Shown here: positions 44,084 to 52,386 of the stretch, piece by piece
How the letters are laid out: every line of letters starts with the position of its first letter
Position numbering within the stretch: the first letter of the stretch is position 1
Assembly (NCBI GenBank): GCA_033283335.1
Contig: JAWMQP010000007.1
Span: forward strand, 186,001-250,000
DNA length: 64,000 bases
From: Pseudomaricurvus sp033283335
GTDB taxonomy: Bacteria > Pseudomonadota > Gammaproteobacteria > Pseudomonadales > Cellvibrionaceae
Direction: 5' to 3'
Translations under genes and position numbers: made by a program
Notes under the pieces: model-generated
Databases searched by the model: none
What the model was told of the DNA's origin: nothing
The model's input: the letters and a program-made list of their open reading frames with translations, nothing else

Positions 44084-44146
44084 ACTACCCCTAACGGGGT
44101 AGTGCCAAATCGTGCACTGCCACGTAGCAGTGCACTGCTGAGCAGT
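44084..44146. promoter_or_regulatory. Three consecutive inverted repeats in divergent region of TonB receptor and SAM-cycle regulator
   Basis: ACTACCCC-TAAC-GGGGTAGT at 44084-44103; TGCACTGC-CACGTA-GCAGTGCA at 44113-44134; and ACTGCT-G-AGCAGT at 44134-44146 are all exact. They crowd into 63 bases about 140-200 bases before the receptor start and 70-130 before the regulator start. At least one is probably a protein site; the second and third could also fold in RNA. Confidence 0.7.
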
Positions 44147-44163
44147 TCAATCGGCCACGCCAT

Positions 44164-44187
44164 CTATATCAAAATATTTTGATATAG
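44164..44187. promoter_or_regulatory. 24-bp perfect palindrome, candidate SahR operator
   Basis: CTATATCAAAATATTTTGATATAG is its own reverse complement over 24 bases. It lies 27 bases before the ArsR/methyltransferase gene. SahR-type ArsR regulators bind AT-rich palindromes of this kind in front of SAM-cycle genes, so autoregulation and control of metK-ahcY is likely. Confidence 0.8.
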
Positions 44188-44214
44188 ACTAAATCCCCTG
44201 CTAGACTGCTCCCC

Positions 44215-45207
44215 ATGTCTCAAATGTTATCTGCTCTTAATTCCGCTGAAAGCCCCATCACCAGTGACCTGGCTGCGACCCTCAAGGCCGCAGGCGATCC
44301 CCTGCGTCTGGAAATTCTGCGTCTGCTGGCGCGAGATTCATTTGGTGTAATGGAATTGAGCCGGATCTTTGCCACCAAACAATCGGGCATGAGCCACCAT
44401 TTAAAGGTGCTGGCCAATGCCGGCCTGGTGGCCACCCGCCGCGAAGGCAACTCGATTTTTTACCGCCGTGCCTTACCCGGAACCGACGCGCCTTTCAGCA
44501 ACCTGTTTCAGCAGTTATTTCTGACCCTGGATCAACAGCCACTGGCGACAGAGTTTCACCAGCGCCTGGCCGAAATCCAGCAGGAACGTGCGGCAGCGTC
44601 GCAGGCGTTCTTTACCGACAACGCCACCAAGTTCCGCGCCCAGCAGGACCTGATCGCCAGTCATTCGGTCTACGCCGAAGCCGTTAACGAGATGCTCGGC
44701 AACAGCGCCCTCTCCGCCGACGCCACGGTGCTGGAGGTCGGCCCAGGGGAAGGCGAATTTCTGCCGGTGCTGTCCAGGCGTTTTGCGCGGGTCATTGCCC
44801 TCGATAATTCCGCCTCCATGCTGGACAAGGCTCGCGCCACGGTCGCTCAGGCGCAGCTTAAGAACGTGCAGTTTATGCACGGCGAAACCGGCGATGCAGT
44901 GGCACAGCAACTGCAGGTTGAGTGCGTGGTGATCAATATGGTGCTGCACCATGTACCGTCACCGGCGCATATCTTTGATGACATCAGCCAGCTGTTGACG
45001 AGCAATGGCTGCCTGCTGGTCGCGGACCTTTGCCACCACGATCAACAGTGGGCCCGCGAGGCCTGCGGCGACGTGTGGCTGGGTTTTGAACCCGATGATT
45101 TTTCCGGCTGGGCCAAGCTGGCCGGACTGAAGGAAGGACAGAGCCAGTACATTGCCCTGCGCAACGGCTTTCAGATTCAGGTACGACAATTTTTTCAGAC
45201 GCACTGA
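44215..45207 (+). CDS. ArsR family regulator with SAM-methyltransferase domain (SahR-like)
   Basis: Protein of 330 residues. Residues 18-88 are an ArsR winged helix (AAGDPLRLEILRLLARD, then KQSGMSHHLKVLANAGLV). From about residue 150 comes a class I methyltransferase fold with motif I VLEVGPGEGEF at 172-182, the acidic loop ALDNS, and VINMVLHHVPSP. It is 33 bases upstream of metK and followed by ahcY, so the methyltransferase domain may serve to sense SAM or SAH rather than to catalyse. This is the context of the SahR regulator of the methionine/SAH cycle described in proteobacteria. Confidence 0.88.
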   Translation: MSQMLSALNSAESPITSDLAATLKAAGDPLRLEILRLLARDSFGVMELSRIFATKQSGMSHHLKVLANAGLVATRREGNSIFYRRALPGTDAPFSNLFQQLFLTLDQQPLATEFHQRLAEIQQERAAASQAFFTDNATKFRAQQDLIASHSVYAEAVNEMLGNSALSADATVLEVGPGEGEFLPVLSRRFARVIALDNSASMLDKARATVAQAQLKNVQFMHGETGDAVAQQLQVECVVINMVLHHVPSPAHIFDDISQLLTSNGCLLVADLCHHDQQWAREACGDVWLGFEPDDFSGWAKLAGLKEGQSQYIALRNGFQIQVRQFFQTH

Positions 45208-45240
45208 CCGCAGTGCATAACCCCACAGGAGCAGATCCCT

Positions 45241-46452
45241 ATGTCTGAATATTCTGTATTTACTTCCGAGTCGGTCTCGGAAGGTCATCCCGACAAAATG
45301 GCGGACCAGATTTCCGACGCCGTCCTGGATGCCATTATCGCCCGCGATAAATACGCCCGTGTAGCGGTGGAGACCCTGGTGAAAACCGGTATGGCGATTG
45401 TCGCCGGCGAACTGACCACCTCCTGTTACGTGGATCTGGAAGACATTATCCGTGATGTCATTACCGGCATCGGCTACAACAGCTCCGAAGTGGGTTACGA
45501 CGGCGCCACCTGTGCTGTGTTGAATGCCATCGGCAAGCAGTCCGTGGATATCAACCAGGGTGTTGACCGCGCCAGGCCGGAAGACCAGGGTGCCGGTGAC
45601 CAGGGCTTGATGTTCGGCTATGCCACCAACGAAACCGAAACCCTGATGCCTGCTCCGGTCTACTACTCACACCGTCTGGTGGAGCGCCAGGCCGAACTGC
45701 GCAAGGACGGTATCCTGCCGTGGCTGCGTCCCGACGCCAAGAGCCAGGTGACCATGCGTTACGACAACGGCAAGCCCGTTGCCATCGACGCGGTGGTACT
45801 GTCCACCCAGCACAACCCGAACATTTCCCAGGACGACATTCGGGAAGCGGTGATGGAAAACATCATCAAGCACGTGCTGCCGGCTGAGCTGCTGCATGCC
45901 GAGACCCAGTATCACATCAACCCGACCGGCAACTTCGTCATCGGCGGCCCGGTGGGCGACGCTGGCCTGACCGGCCGCAAGATCATTGTCGATACCTACG
46001 GCGGTATGGCTCGCCACGGTGGCGGCGCCTTCTCCGGCAAGGACCCCTCCAAAGTAGATCGCTCCGCCGCCTACGCCGGCCGCTATGTGGCCAAGAACGT
46101 GGTGGCGGCCGGCCTGGCAGACCGCTGCGAAGTGCAGGTGTCCTACGCCATTGGTGTGGCCAACCCGACGTCGATCTCAATCAACACCTTTGGTACCGGC
46201 AAGGTCAGTGACGACAAACTGATCACCGCCATTCGCGAAGTGTTCGACCTGCGTCCCTACGCCATCACCAACATGCTCGACCTGTTGCACCCGATGTACC
46301 AGCTGACCGCCGCATACGGTCACTTTGGCCGCGAGCCGTTCGAACACACCTACACCTGGGTAGAAAACGGCGAGCAGAAGTCTGAAACCTTCACCGCCTT
46401 TACCTGGGAAAAAACCGACAAAGTCGACGCCCTCAAAGCGGCCGTCGCCTGA
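45241..46452 (+). CDS. metK: S-adenosylmethionine synthetase
   Basis: Makes SAM from methionine and ATP. 403 residues, close to the 384 of E. coli. Signature motifs: SVSEGHPDKMADQISDA at the start, GAGDQGLMFGYATNE near residue 117, and the pyrophosphate loop GGGAFSGKDPSKVDRS near 260. AGGAG stands before the ATG. It lies between the SahR-like regulator (33 bases) and ahcY (52 bases), which gives a compact SAM-cycle operon. Confidence 0.97.
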   Translation: MSEYSVFTSESVSEGHPDKMADQISDAVLDAIIARDKYARVAVETLVKTGMAIVAGELTTSCYVDLEDIIRDVITGIGYNSSEVGYDGATCAVLNAIGKQSVDINQGVDRARPEDQGAGDQGLMFGYATNETETLMPAPVYYSHRLVERQAELRKDGILPWLRPDAKSQVTMRYDNGKPVAIDAVVLSTQHNPNISQDDIREAVMENIIKHVLPAELLHAETQYHINPTGNFVIGGPVGDAGLTGRKIIVDTYGGMARHGGGAFSGKDPSKVDRSAAYAGRYVAKNVVAAGLADRCEVQVSYAIGVANPTSISINTFGTGKVSDDKLITAIREVFDLRPYAITNMLDLLHPMYQLTAAYGHFGREPFEHTYTWVENGEQKSETFTAFTWEKTDKVDALKAAVA

Positions 46453-46504
46453 TTACCAATCGCTAACTAGCGCCAACGCATCACAGGCACTCAGAGGATT
46501 TATC

Positions 46505-47887
46505 ATGACTGCATTTACCGACTACAAAGTTGCCGACATCGCCCTGGCGGATTGGGGACGCAAAGAAATTGACATCGCCGAAGGCGAAATGCCGGCGCTG
46601 ATGGCCCTGCGCCGCAAGTACAAAGACGAGCAGCCCCTGGCTGGCGCGAAGATCATGGGCTGTATCCACATGACCATCCAGACCGCCGTGCTGATCGAAA
46701 CCCTGGTTGAACTGGGTGCCGAAGTGCGCTGGTCGTCGTGCAACATTTTCTCCACCCAGGATCACGCTGCGGCCGCCATTGCCGCTGCCGGCATTCCCGT
46801 GTTTGCCTGGAAAGGCGAAACCGAGGAAGAGTTCTGGTGGTGTATCGAGCAGACCATCCTGGCCGAGAAAGACGGCAGCGAAGTGTGGGATGCCAATATC
46901 ATTCTCGACGACGGCGGCGACCTGACCCAGCTGGCGCACGAAAAATACCCGCAGATCCTGGATCGCATTCACGGCATCAGTGAAGAGACCACCACCGGCG
47001 TGCATCGGCTGCTGGAAATGCTGGAAAAAGGCACCCTCAAGGTACCAGCCATCAACGTCAACGATGCCGTCACCAAGTCCAAAAACGACAACAAGTACGG
47101 CTGCCGTCACTCCCTCAACGACGCCATCAAGCGCGGTACTGACCACCTGCTGGCCGGTAAGAAAGCACTGGTCATTGGCTACGGCGATGTGGGCAAAGGT
47201 TCCGCCGCCTCCCTCCGTCAGGAAGGCATGATCGTCAAGGTCACCGAGATCGATCCCATCTGCGCCATGCAGGCGTGCATGGACGGCTTTGAAGTGGTTT
47301 CGCCTTACAACAACGGCATCAACACCGGTGAAGTGGCTGACATCAACACCGCCGTGCTGGGCACCACCGATCTGCTGGTGACCACCACCGGCAACATCAA
47401 TGTGTGCGACGCGGCCATGCTGCAAACCCTGAAAAACGGCGCCGTGGTGTGCAACATCGGTCACTTCGACAACGAGATCGACACCGCCTTTATGCGCGCC
47501 AACTACGAGTGGGAAGAAGTGAAACCCCAGGTGCACAAGGTGTATCGCAACAAGGCCGACAACGACCACCTGATCCTGTTGTCCGAAGGCCGCCTGGTGA
47601 ATCTGGGCAACGCCACCGGTCACCCCTCGCGCATTATGGACGGCTCTTTTGCCAACCAGGTACTGGCGCAAATGTACCTGTACGAGCGCAAGTTCGCCGA
47701 CCTGCCGGAAGCTGAGAAAGCCGACAACCTGTACGTGCGCGTGCTGCCGAAGAAACTGGACGAAGAAGTGGCCAAGGATATGGTCGAGGGCTTTGGCGGC
47801 GTGATCACCCGCATGACCCAGGCCCAGGCCGACTACATCCACGTCAATGTGGATGGCCCATACAAGCCTGAGTCCTACAAGTACTGA
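46505..47887 (+). CDS. ahcY: S-adenosylhomocysteine hydrolase
   Basis: NAD-containing enzyme of 460 residues splitting SAH to adenosine and homocysteine, which removes the product that inhibits methyltransferases. Motifs: NIFSTQDHAAAAIA near residue 79, DDGGDLTQL near 137, the NAD fold VIGYGDVGKGSAASLRQ near 221, and the family end GPYKPESYKY. The gap from metK is too short to hold a SAH riboswitch, so control probably comes from the upstream palindrome. AGAGGA precedes the ATG. Confidence 0.97.
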   Translation: MTAFTDYKVADIALADWGRKEIDIAEGEMPALMALRRKYKDEQPLAGAKIMGCIHMTIQTAVLIETLVELGAEVRWSSCNIFSTQDHAAAAIAAAGIPVFAWKGETEEEFWWCIEQTILAEKDGSEVWDANIILDDGGDLTQLAHEKYPQILDRIHGISEETTTGVHRLLEMLEKGTLKVPAINVNDAVTKSKNDNKYGCRHSLNDAIKRGTDHLLAGKKALVIGYGDVGKGSAASLRQEGMIVKVTEIDPICAMQACMDGFEVVSPYNNGINTGEVADINTAVLGTTDLLVTTTGNINVCDAAMLQTLKNGAVVCNIGHFDNEIDTAFMRANYEWEEVKPQVHKVYRNKADNDHLILLSEGRLVNLGNATGHPSRIMDGSFANQVLAQMYLYERKFADLPEAEKADNLYVRVLPKKLDEEVAKDMVEGFGGVITRMTQAQADYIHVNVDGPYKPESYKY

Positions 47888-47977
47888 GTTGTTCTCGTAC
47901 CGGGAAACATTGACTCATTACCTATTAGCTCGTTACCACGAGCGCAGTACCCAAGTGGGTATCCGAAGGTAAAGTAA

Positions 47978-48080
47978 CCATGTCTGGCAGCAAGTAGAAA
48001 TGGAGTGCCAGACATGGATTACCGCGGCATATCACGTTTATGCCCTTTGGGTAGCAGGCAATGATGGGATTAAAATCTCG
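47978..48080. repeat. MITE/REP-like element, copy A
   Basis: It starts with a perfect 12-bp inverted pair (CCATGTCTGGCA at 47978 and TGCCAGACATGG at 48006) and continues with a segment containing TATGCCCTTTGGG and GGCAATGATGGG. The second part is clearly related to the element 100-150 bases downstream, so the gap holds two degenerate copies of one repeat. Confidence 0.75.
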
Positions 48081-48123
48081 CTGTATATGAGTCATGGATT
48101 TCCAGAACCTTAATAGAATGGTA

Positions 48124-48239
48124 CGTCATCGCGAGCGCAGCGAAGCGATCCATGTCTGGCACCATGTCAGGGTCAGAGCAGCCAACATGGCGCGCCACGG
48201 CGTTTCACATGTATGCCCTTTGGGGGCCTCGCAATGACG
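48124..48239. repeat. MITE/REP-like element, copy B, with inverted ends
   Basis: Terminal repeats CGTCATCGCGAG (48124-48135) and CTCGCAATGACG (48228-48239) are reverse complements at 11 of 12 positions, enclosing 116 bases without an ORF. The left end continues CGCAGCGAAGCGATCC, a sequence type found as dispersed repeats in many proteobacteria. CCATGTCTGGCA, part of copy A, recurs at about 48150. The 415-base gap between ahcY and metF is otherwise empty. Confidence 0.8.
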
Positions 48240-48302
48240 GGTTTTAAATCTCGTGGTATATGAGACATAGATTCCCAGTACCTAGCTGAATTCGAGAAAG
48301 TT

Positions 48303-49145
48303 ATGAGCGAACAAAATTTACGCCTCAGCTTTGAGTTTTTCCCGCCCAAGTCGGACGAGGGACGCACCAAGCTGTTGACCGTGCGCGATGAACTGAGCAG
48401 CCTGCAACCGGAATTTTTTTCCGTCACCTATGGCGCTGGCGGATCCACCCGCGACAACACCAAGGGCATCATCAAAGCTTTCAAAGAAGATGGTATCGCG
48501 GCCGCCCCGCATTTGTCCTTTGGCGGTGATGACGAGTCCACCATGAAAGCCCTGTTGCAGGAATACAAAGATCTGGGTGTCGATCGCATTGTCGCCCTGC
48601 GCGGCGATATGCCATCCGGCATGGGCGGTGCCTACCAGATGGTGTACGCCAACCAGTTGGTGGCGTTTATCCGCGAACACTTTGGTGACCAGTTCCAACT
48701 GGAAGTGGCGGCTTATCCGGAAATTCATCCCGAAGCTACCAGCTACCGCGATGACATCCGCTACCTGAAAGGTAAGTTCGATGCCGGTGCCGACAGCGCC
48801 CTGACCCAGTATTTTTACAGCCCCGACGCGTTTTTCTATTTTATGGATCAGTGCGACAAGGCCGGCATTGAGAATCCCATCTATCCCGGCATCATGCCGA
48901 TTCTCAATTACAAAAACCTGATCCGCTTCAGTGACAACTGCGGCGCCGACATTCCCCGCTGGTTGCGCAAGCGACTGGAAGATTTTGGCGATGACAGTGA
49001 CAGTGTGAAAGCGTTTGGTATCGATCTGGTGACCGAGCTGTGTGAAACCCTGCTGGACAATGGCGCCCCGGGTTTGCATTTTTACACCATGAACCAGGTA
49101 GAACCCACCGCCACTATCGTTCGCAATCTGGGACTGGCTCCTTAA
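48303..49145 (+). CDS. metF: Methylenetetrahydrofolate reductase
   Basis: FAD enzyme of 280 residues reducing 5,10-methylene-THF to 5-methyl-THF, the methyl donor for remaking methionine from the homocysteine that AhcY releases. Motifs: FEFFPPKSDEGRTKL at the N-terminus with the catalytic Glu, SVTYGAGGSTRD near residue 40, RIVALRGDMPSGMGG near 96, and QYFYSPDAFFYFMDQC. Length as in E. coli (296). Same strand as metK-ahcY, separated by the repeat elements. Confidence 0.95.
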   Translation: MSEQNLRLSFEFFPPKSDEGRTKLLTVRDELSSLQPEFFSVTYGAGGSTRDNTKGIIKAFKEDGIAAAPHLSFGGDDESTMKALLQEYKDLGVDRIVALRGDMPSGMGGAYQMVYANQLVAFIREHFGDQFQLEVAAYPEIHPEATSYRDDIRYLKGKFDAGADSALTQYFYSPDAFFYFMDQCDKAGIENPIYPGIMPILNYKNLIRFSDNCGADIPRWLRKRLEDFGDDSDSVKAFGIDLVTELCETLLDNGAPGLHFYTMNQVEPTATIVRNLGLAP

Positions 49146-49160
49146 CGGCTGAACGGAATT

Positions 49161-49892
49161 ATGCGTATACCCCGCATCTACACACCGCAATCGTTGCAAG
49201 TGAACAGCCAGCTTGAGCTGGATGATAACGCCTCCCGCCATGTGGGCAAGGTTCTGCGCATGCAGGCCGGTCGTGAACTGGTACTGTTCAACGGAGAGGG
49301 CGGTGAATACACCGCCTGCGTCACCGAGGTGGGTAAAAAAGTCGTCACGGTGGAAGTCCAGTCGCACGCCAGTGAAGAACGCGAATCGCCACTGGCCATT
49401 CACCTCGGCATTGGTGTCTCCCGCGGTGAGCGTATGGACTGGGTACTGCAAAAGGCCACCGAGCTGGGCGTCAGCCAGATTACGCCGCTGTTCACCGAGC
49501 GCACCGAAGTCAAATTGACCGGACCGCGGCTGGAGAAAAAACAGCAACACTGGCAGCAGATTCTGGTGTCCGCCTGTGAGCAGTGCCAGCGCAATCGGCT
49601 GCCACAACTCAACCCGGCCTGTCGTATTGATGATTGGTTGCCGACCGTTCAGGACAGTGCCCGCTTTGTCTTGCACCATCGCAGTGATACGAGCCTGTCC
49701 GCCCTGGCCCAGCCCGCATCCGTGGCGCTGGTGATCGGCCCCGAGGGCGGCCTGTCGGCGGAGGAAATCCAGCGCAGCCAACAACAGTTTGGCTTTCAAC
49801 CCCTGACGCTGGGTCCACGGGTGTTCCGTACCGAGACCGCCCCCCTGACAGCCATCAGCGTGATGCAATACCTGTGGGGCGATTTGGGCTGA
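49161..49892 (+). CDS. rsmE: 16S rRNA (uracil-1498-N3)-methyltransferase
   Basis: SPOUT methyltransferase of 243 residues that methylates U1498 of 16S rRNA with SAM. The N-terminal PUA-like region (HVGKVLRMQAGRELVLFNGEGGEY) precedes the knotted domain with GVSRGERMDWVLQKATELGV, TERTEVK, the SAM loop IGPEGGLSAEEI, and the end LGPRVFRTETAPLTAISVMQ. Lies 15 bases after metF, so it is probably in the same transcript. Confidence 0.95.
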   Translation: MRIPRIYTPQSLQVNSQLELDDNASRHVGKVLRMQAGRELVLFNGEGGEYTACVTEVGKKVVTVEVQSHASEERESPLAIHLGIGVSRGERMDWVLQKATELGVSQITPLFTERTEVKLTGPRLEKKQQHWQQILVSACEQCQRNRLPQLNPACRIDDWLPTVQDSARFVLHHRSDTSLSALAQPASVALVIGPEGGLSAEEIQRSQQQFGFQPLTLGPRVFRTETAPLTAISVMQYLWGDLG

Positions 49893-50001
49893 TTCGGCTA
49901 ATAATCTGCCTGATTTGATCAATGGCCCTGGCCAGTGCTTTTGTTACAGTAAACGATCTCGCCCAACGGGCGATGGTCGCATATAAGAAACAGAGGTAAG
50001 C

Positions 50002-50817
50002 ATGGCCATTTTACAATCCTTCCAACATCAGGATCTCGACGCCATTCGCGTAGGCCGGTTTAATCTCGGTATCAATACCTCGTTTATTGTGTATCGACTG
50101 GGCGACACCGTCATCGATACCGGGCCCACCAATCAATGGCGCTACGTCAAACCGTTCATTACCACCCGGCCCTTCAACCAGCTGCTGTTGACCCACCACC
50201 ACGAAGACCACAGTGGCAATGCCAATCGCATTCACCAGCTCACCGGCATACAACCTACGGCCCCGCAACTGACCATCGACATTCTGCAGCGCGGCTTTCG
50301 CATTCCGCCGATGCAGAAACTGATTTGGGGCAATCCACACAAGGCCATCCCCAAACCCCTGCCGGAGTCCCTCTGCATCGCCGGCGAGCACACCCTGGCC
50401 CTGTTTACCCCCGGGCACGCCAAGGACATGACCTGCTACTTGATGCGTGATCGCGGCTGGCTGTTCAGCGCCGATCTCTACATCGCCAGTAAGCTGAAAC
50501 TGCTGCGCCGTGACGAACACCTGCCCACGCTGCTGGACAGCATTCGTTTCACACTGTCCCACGACTTTGACACCCTGCTGTGCCCCCATCGCGGTGTGGT
50601 GGAGAGTGGCCACAAAAAACTTCGGGAAAAATACGACAACCTGCTGAATCTGTCTGCAAAGTCACAAACGCTGCAACAACAGGGGCTGTCGCTGGAAGAA
50701 ATTACCGCTCGCCTGTTGGGCCGAAAAGATATGATGGCTGTCCTGACAAAAAATAATTTTTGCAAACGCAATCTCGTTGAATCGAGTTTGGCAGTGGATT
50801 TATCCGCTCACACCTGA
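50002..50817 (+). CDS. MBL fold metallo-hydrolase
   Basis: Metallo-beta-lactamase-fold hydrolase of 271 residues. The zinc motif H-x-H-x-D-H appears as LTHHHEDHSGNANRI near residue 62, with further ligands in FTPGHAKDM and LFSADLYIA and the final CPHRGV. The extra C-terminal 60 residues are helical. AGAGGTAA precedes the ATG. It lies 126 bases before egtB on the same strand and may or may not belong to that operon. Substrate unknown. Confidence 0.88.
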   Translation: MAILQSFQHQDLDAIRVGRFNLGINTSFIVYRLGDTVIDTGPTNQWRYVKPFITTRPFNQLLLTHHHEDHSGNANRIHQLTGIQPTAPQLTIDILQRGFRIPPMQKLIWGNPHKAIPKPLPESLCIAGEHTLALFTPGHAKDMTCYLMRDRGWLFSADLYIASKLKLLRRDEHLPTLLDSIRFTLSHDFDTLLCPHRGVVESGHKKLREKYDNLLNLSAKSQTLQQQGLSLEEITARLLGRKDMMAVLTKNNFCKRNLVESSLAVDLSAHT

Positions 50818-50943
50818 CTACCCTGCCGGCATTTCTCTCACGCCTCAAGCCGGAACTGCTATGGTTTTTAGCACACTGTCATCCCGCTGAGACACGGCAT
50901 CAGCACACTGTGACAGCAGGAAAACGGGAAAGAGAGGCACTGA

Positions 50944-52362
50944 ATGCCAAAATCTCAGGTGGCCAGCAGAAACCGTCCGGCGCTGTCGTCATCACTGCCT
51001 GACAGAGAACCACTGGCCAGTCCGTTGTTGACGGACACCCCCATAGCCGGCCAACGACTGAAAGACCGGCTGATTGATGACTACCGGCGCGTGCGGCAGC
51101 TGAGTATCCGCCTGTGCGAGCCCCTGGAAACCGAGGATCTGGTTGTCCAGCCGGCGGCATTCGTCAGTCCGCCCAAGTGGCACCTGGCTCATACCAGCTG
51201 GTTCTTTGTAAACTTTTTACTGCACCCCCAGGGCGTATCGTGTCCCTGGCCCAATGAGCACTACCCACGGCTGTTTAATTCCTACTACAAATCCCAGGGG
51301 GCTCATTGGCAACAGGGCCAACGCGGTGACCTGTCACGTCCCACCGTGGCTCAGATTCTGGCGTTTCGCAAGCAGGTGGATGAGGCCCTCATTAACTGGC
51401 TGCAATCTTGTCCAGAGGACCTTCCCAATGCTCTTGAGCAGATTCTGCGTCTGGGCCTGGCCCACGAGCAACAGCATCAGGAGCTGTTGCTGATGGACAT
51501 TAAATACATTCTCTGGAGCAACCCCGAGCTGCCCGCCTATCGCCAGCCAGTCTCTCGGCCAGCCCCCACAGAGCCCAATCCCCAGCCACTGCCAACTTCC
51601 GACCACTGGCGTTGCCCTGCAGGGCTATTTACTTTTGGCGCAACCCCAGCGGCCAAGAACCGTCATGGCGAGTTTTGCTTTGATAATGAAACGCCCCAGC
51701 ACCAGCAGTGGCTGCCGGCGTTTTCCATAGCCCGACGCTTGACCAGCAACCGCGAGTACCTGGCGTTTATAGCCGATGGCGGTTATCAACGACCGGAATT
51801 GTGGCTCAGTGAAGGTTGGGATTGGCTGCAACAAAATCACCTCCAACAACCCCTTTACTGGCTGCAAGAAGGTGACGATTGGCTGCAATACCGACTGGAC
51901 GGTTTACAACCGCTGGAGGATAACGCACCAGTCTCACACCTCAGTTTTTATGAGGCTTACGCTTTCGCCCGCTGGACGGGCAAACGATTGCCCAGCGAGT
52001 ACGAGTGGGAAGTGTTTGCCCGGCACAGTGAAATTACGACCAACCGAGCCTTTCTCGAAGCTCAGTTCAGTAGTCCAGCCGCTGAGGCGGATCCTGCCAC
52101 GCCAGGTTCTGCCTGCAGTGACGTTCATGGCAGCCTCTGGCAGTGGACCGCCTCACCGTACAGTCCCTATCCCGGCTATCGAGCGGCCGCTGATGCCTTT
52201 GGTGAATACAACGGCAAATTCATGATCAATCAGATGGTGTTGCGGGGAGGCTGCCTGGCCACACCCAGCGATCACTACCGCCTTACCTACCGTAACTTTT
52301 ATCAACCTCATCAGCGCTGGCCGTTTACCGGCCTGCGCCTGGCTGAAGACCTGCCCGGTTAG
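50944..52362 (+). CDS. egtB: Ergothioneine biosynthesis protein EgtB
   Basis: Non-haem iron sulfoxide synthase of 472 residues joining hercynine to cysteine or gamma-glutamylcysteine. An N-terminal DinB_2 domain contributes the His ligands (PPKWHLAHTSWFFVNFLL near residue 78, and LAHEQQHQELLLMDIKY near 172). A C-terminal formylglycine-generating-enzyme-like domain follows (FTFGATPAAKNRHGEFCFDNE, SHLSFYEAYAFARWTGKRLP, RNFYQPHQRWPFTGLRLA). Its pairing with EgtD 24 bases later makes the assignment firm. Confidence 0.94.
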   Translation: MPKSQVASRNRPALSSSLPDREPLASPLLTDTPIAGQRLKDRLIDDYRRVRQLSIRLCEPLETEDLVVQPAAFVSPPKWHLAHTSWFFVNFLLHPQGVSCPWPNEHYPRLFNSYYKSQGAHWQQGQRGDLSRPTVAQILAFRKQVDEALINWLQSCPEDLPNALEQILRLGLAHEQQHQELLLMDIKYILWSNPELPAYRQPVSRPAPTEPNPQPLPTSDHWRCPAGLFTFGATPAAKNRHGEFCFDNETPQHQQWLPAFSIARRLTSNREYLAFIADGGYQRPELWLSEGWDWLQQNHLQQPLYWLQEGDDWLQYRLDGLQPLEDNAPVSHLSFYEAYAFARWTGKRLPSEYEWEVFARHSEITTNRAFLEAQFSSPAAEADPATPGSACSDVHGSLWQWTASPYSPYPGYRAAADAFGEYNGKFMINQMVLRGGCLATPSDHYRLTYRNFYQPHQRWPFTGLRLAEDLPG

Positions 52363-52386
52363 CGGCCAAACCAACAGGGACACCCC

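Noticed and set aside
46453..46504. SAH riboswitch before ahcY
   Set aside because: Only 52 bases separate metK and ahcY, and no suitable fold is seen; a protein operator upstream of the regulator explains control better.
46481..47842. 453-codon open frame antisense to ahcY
   Set aside because: It mirrors a highly conserved real gene, its product is His/Gly/Val-rich without any family pattern, and codon phase follows the sense gene.
48318..49922. 534-codon open frame antisense to metF and rsmE
   Set aside because: Covers two well-identified genes on the other strand, no ribosome site or recognisable domain.
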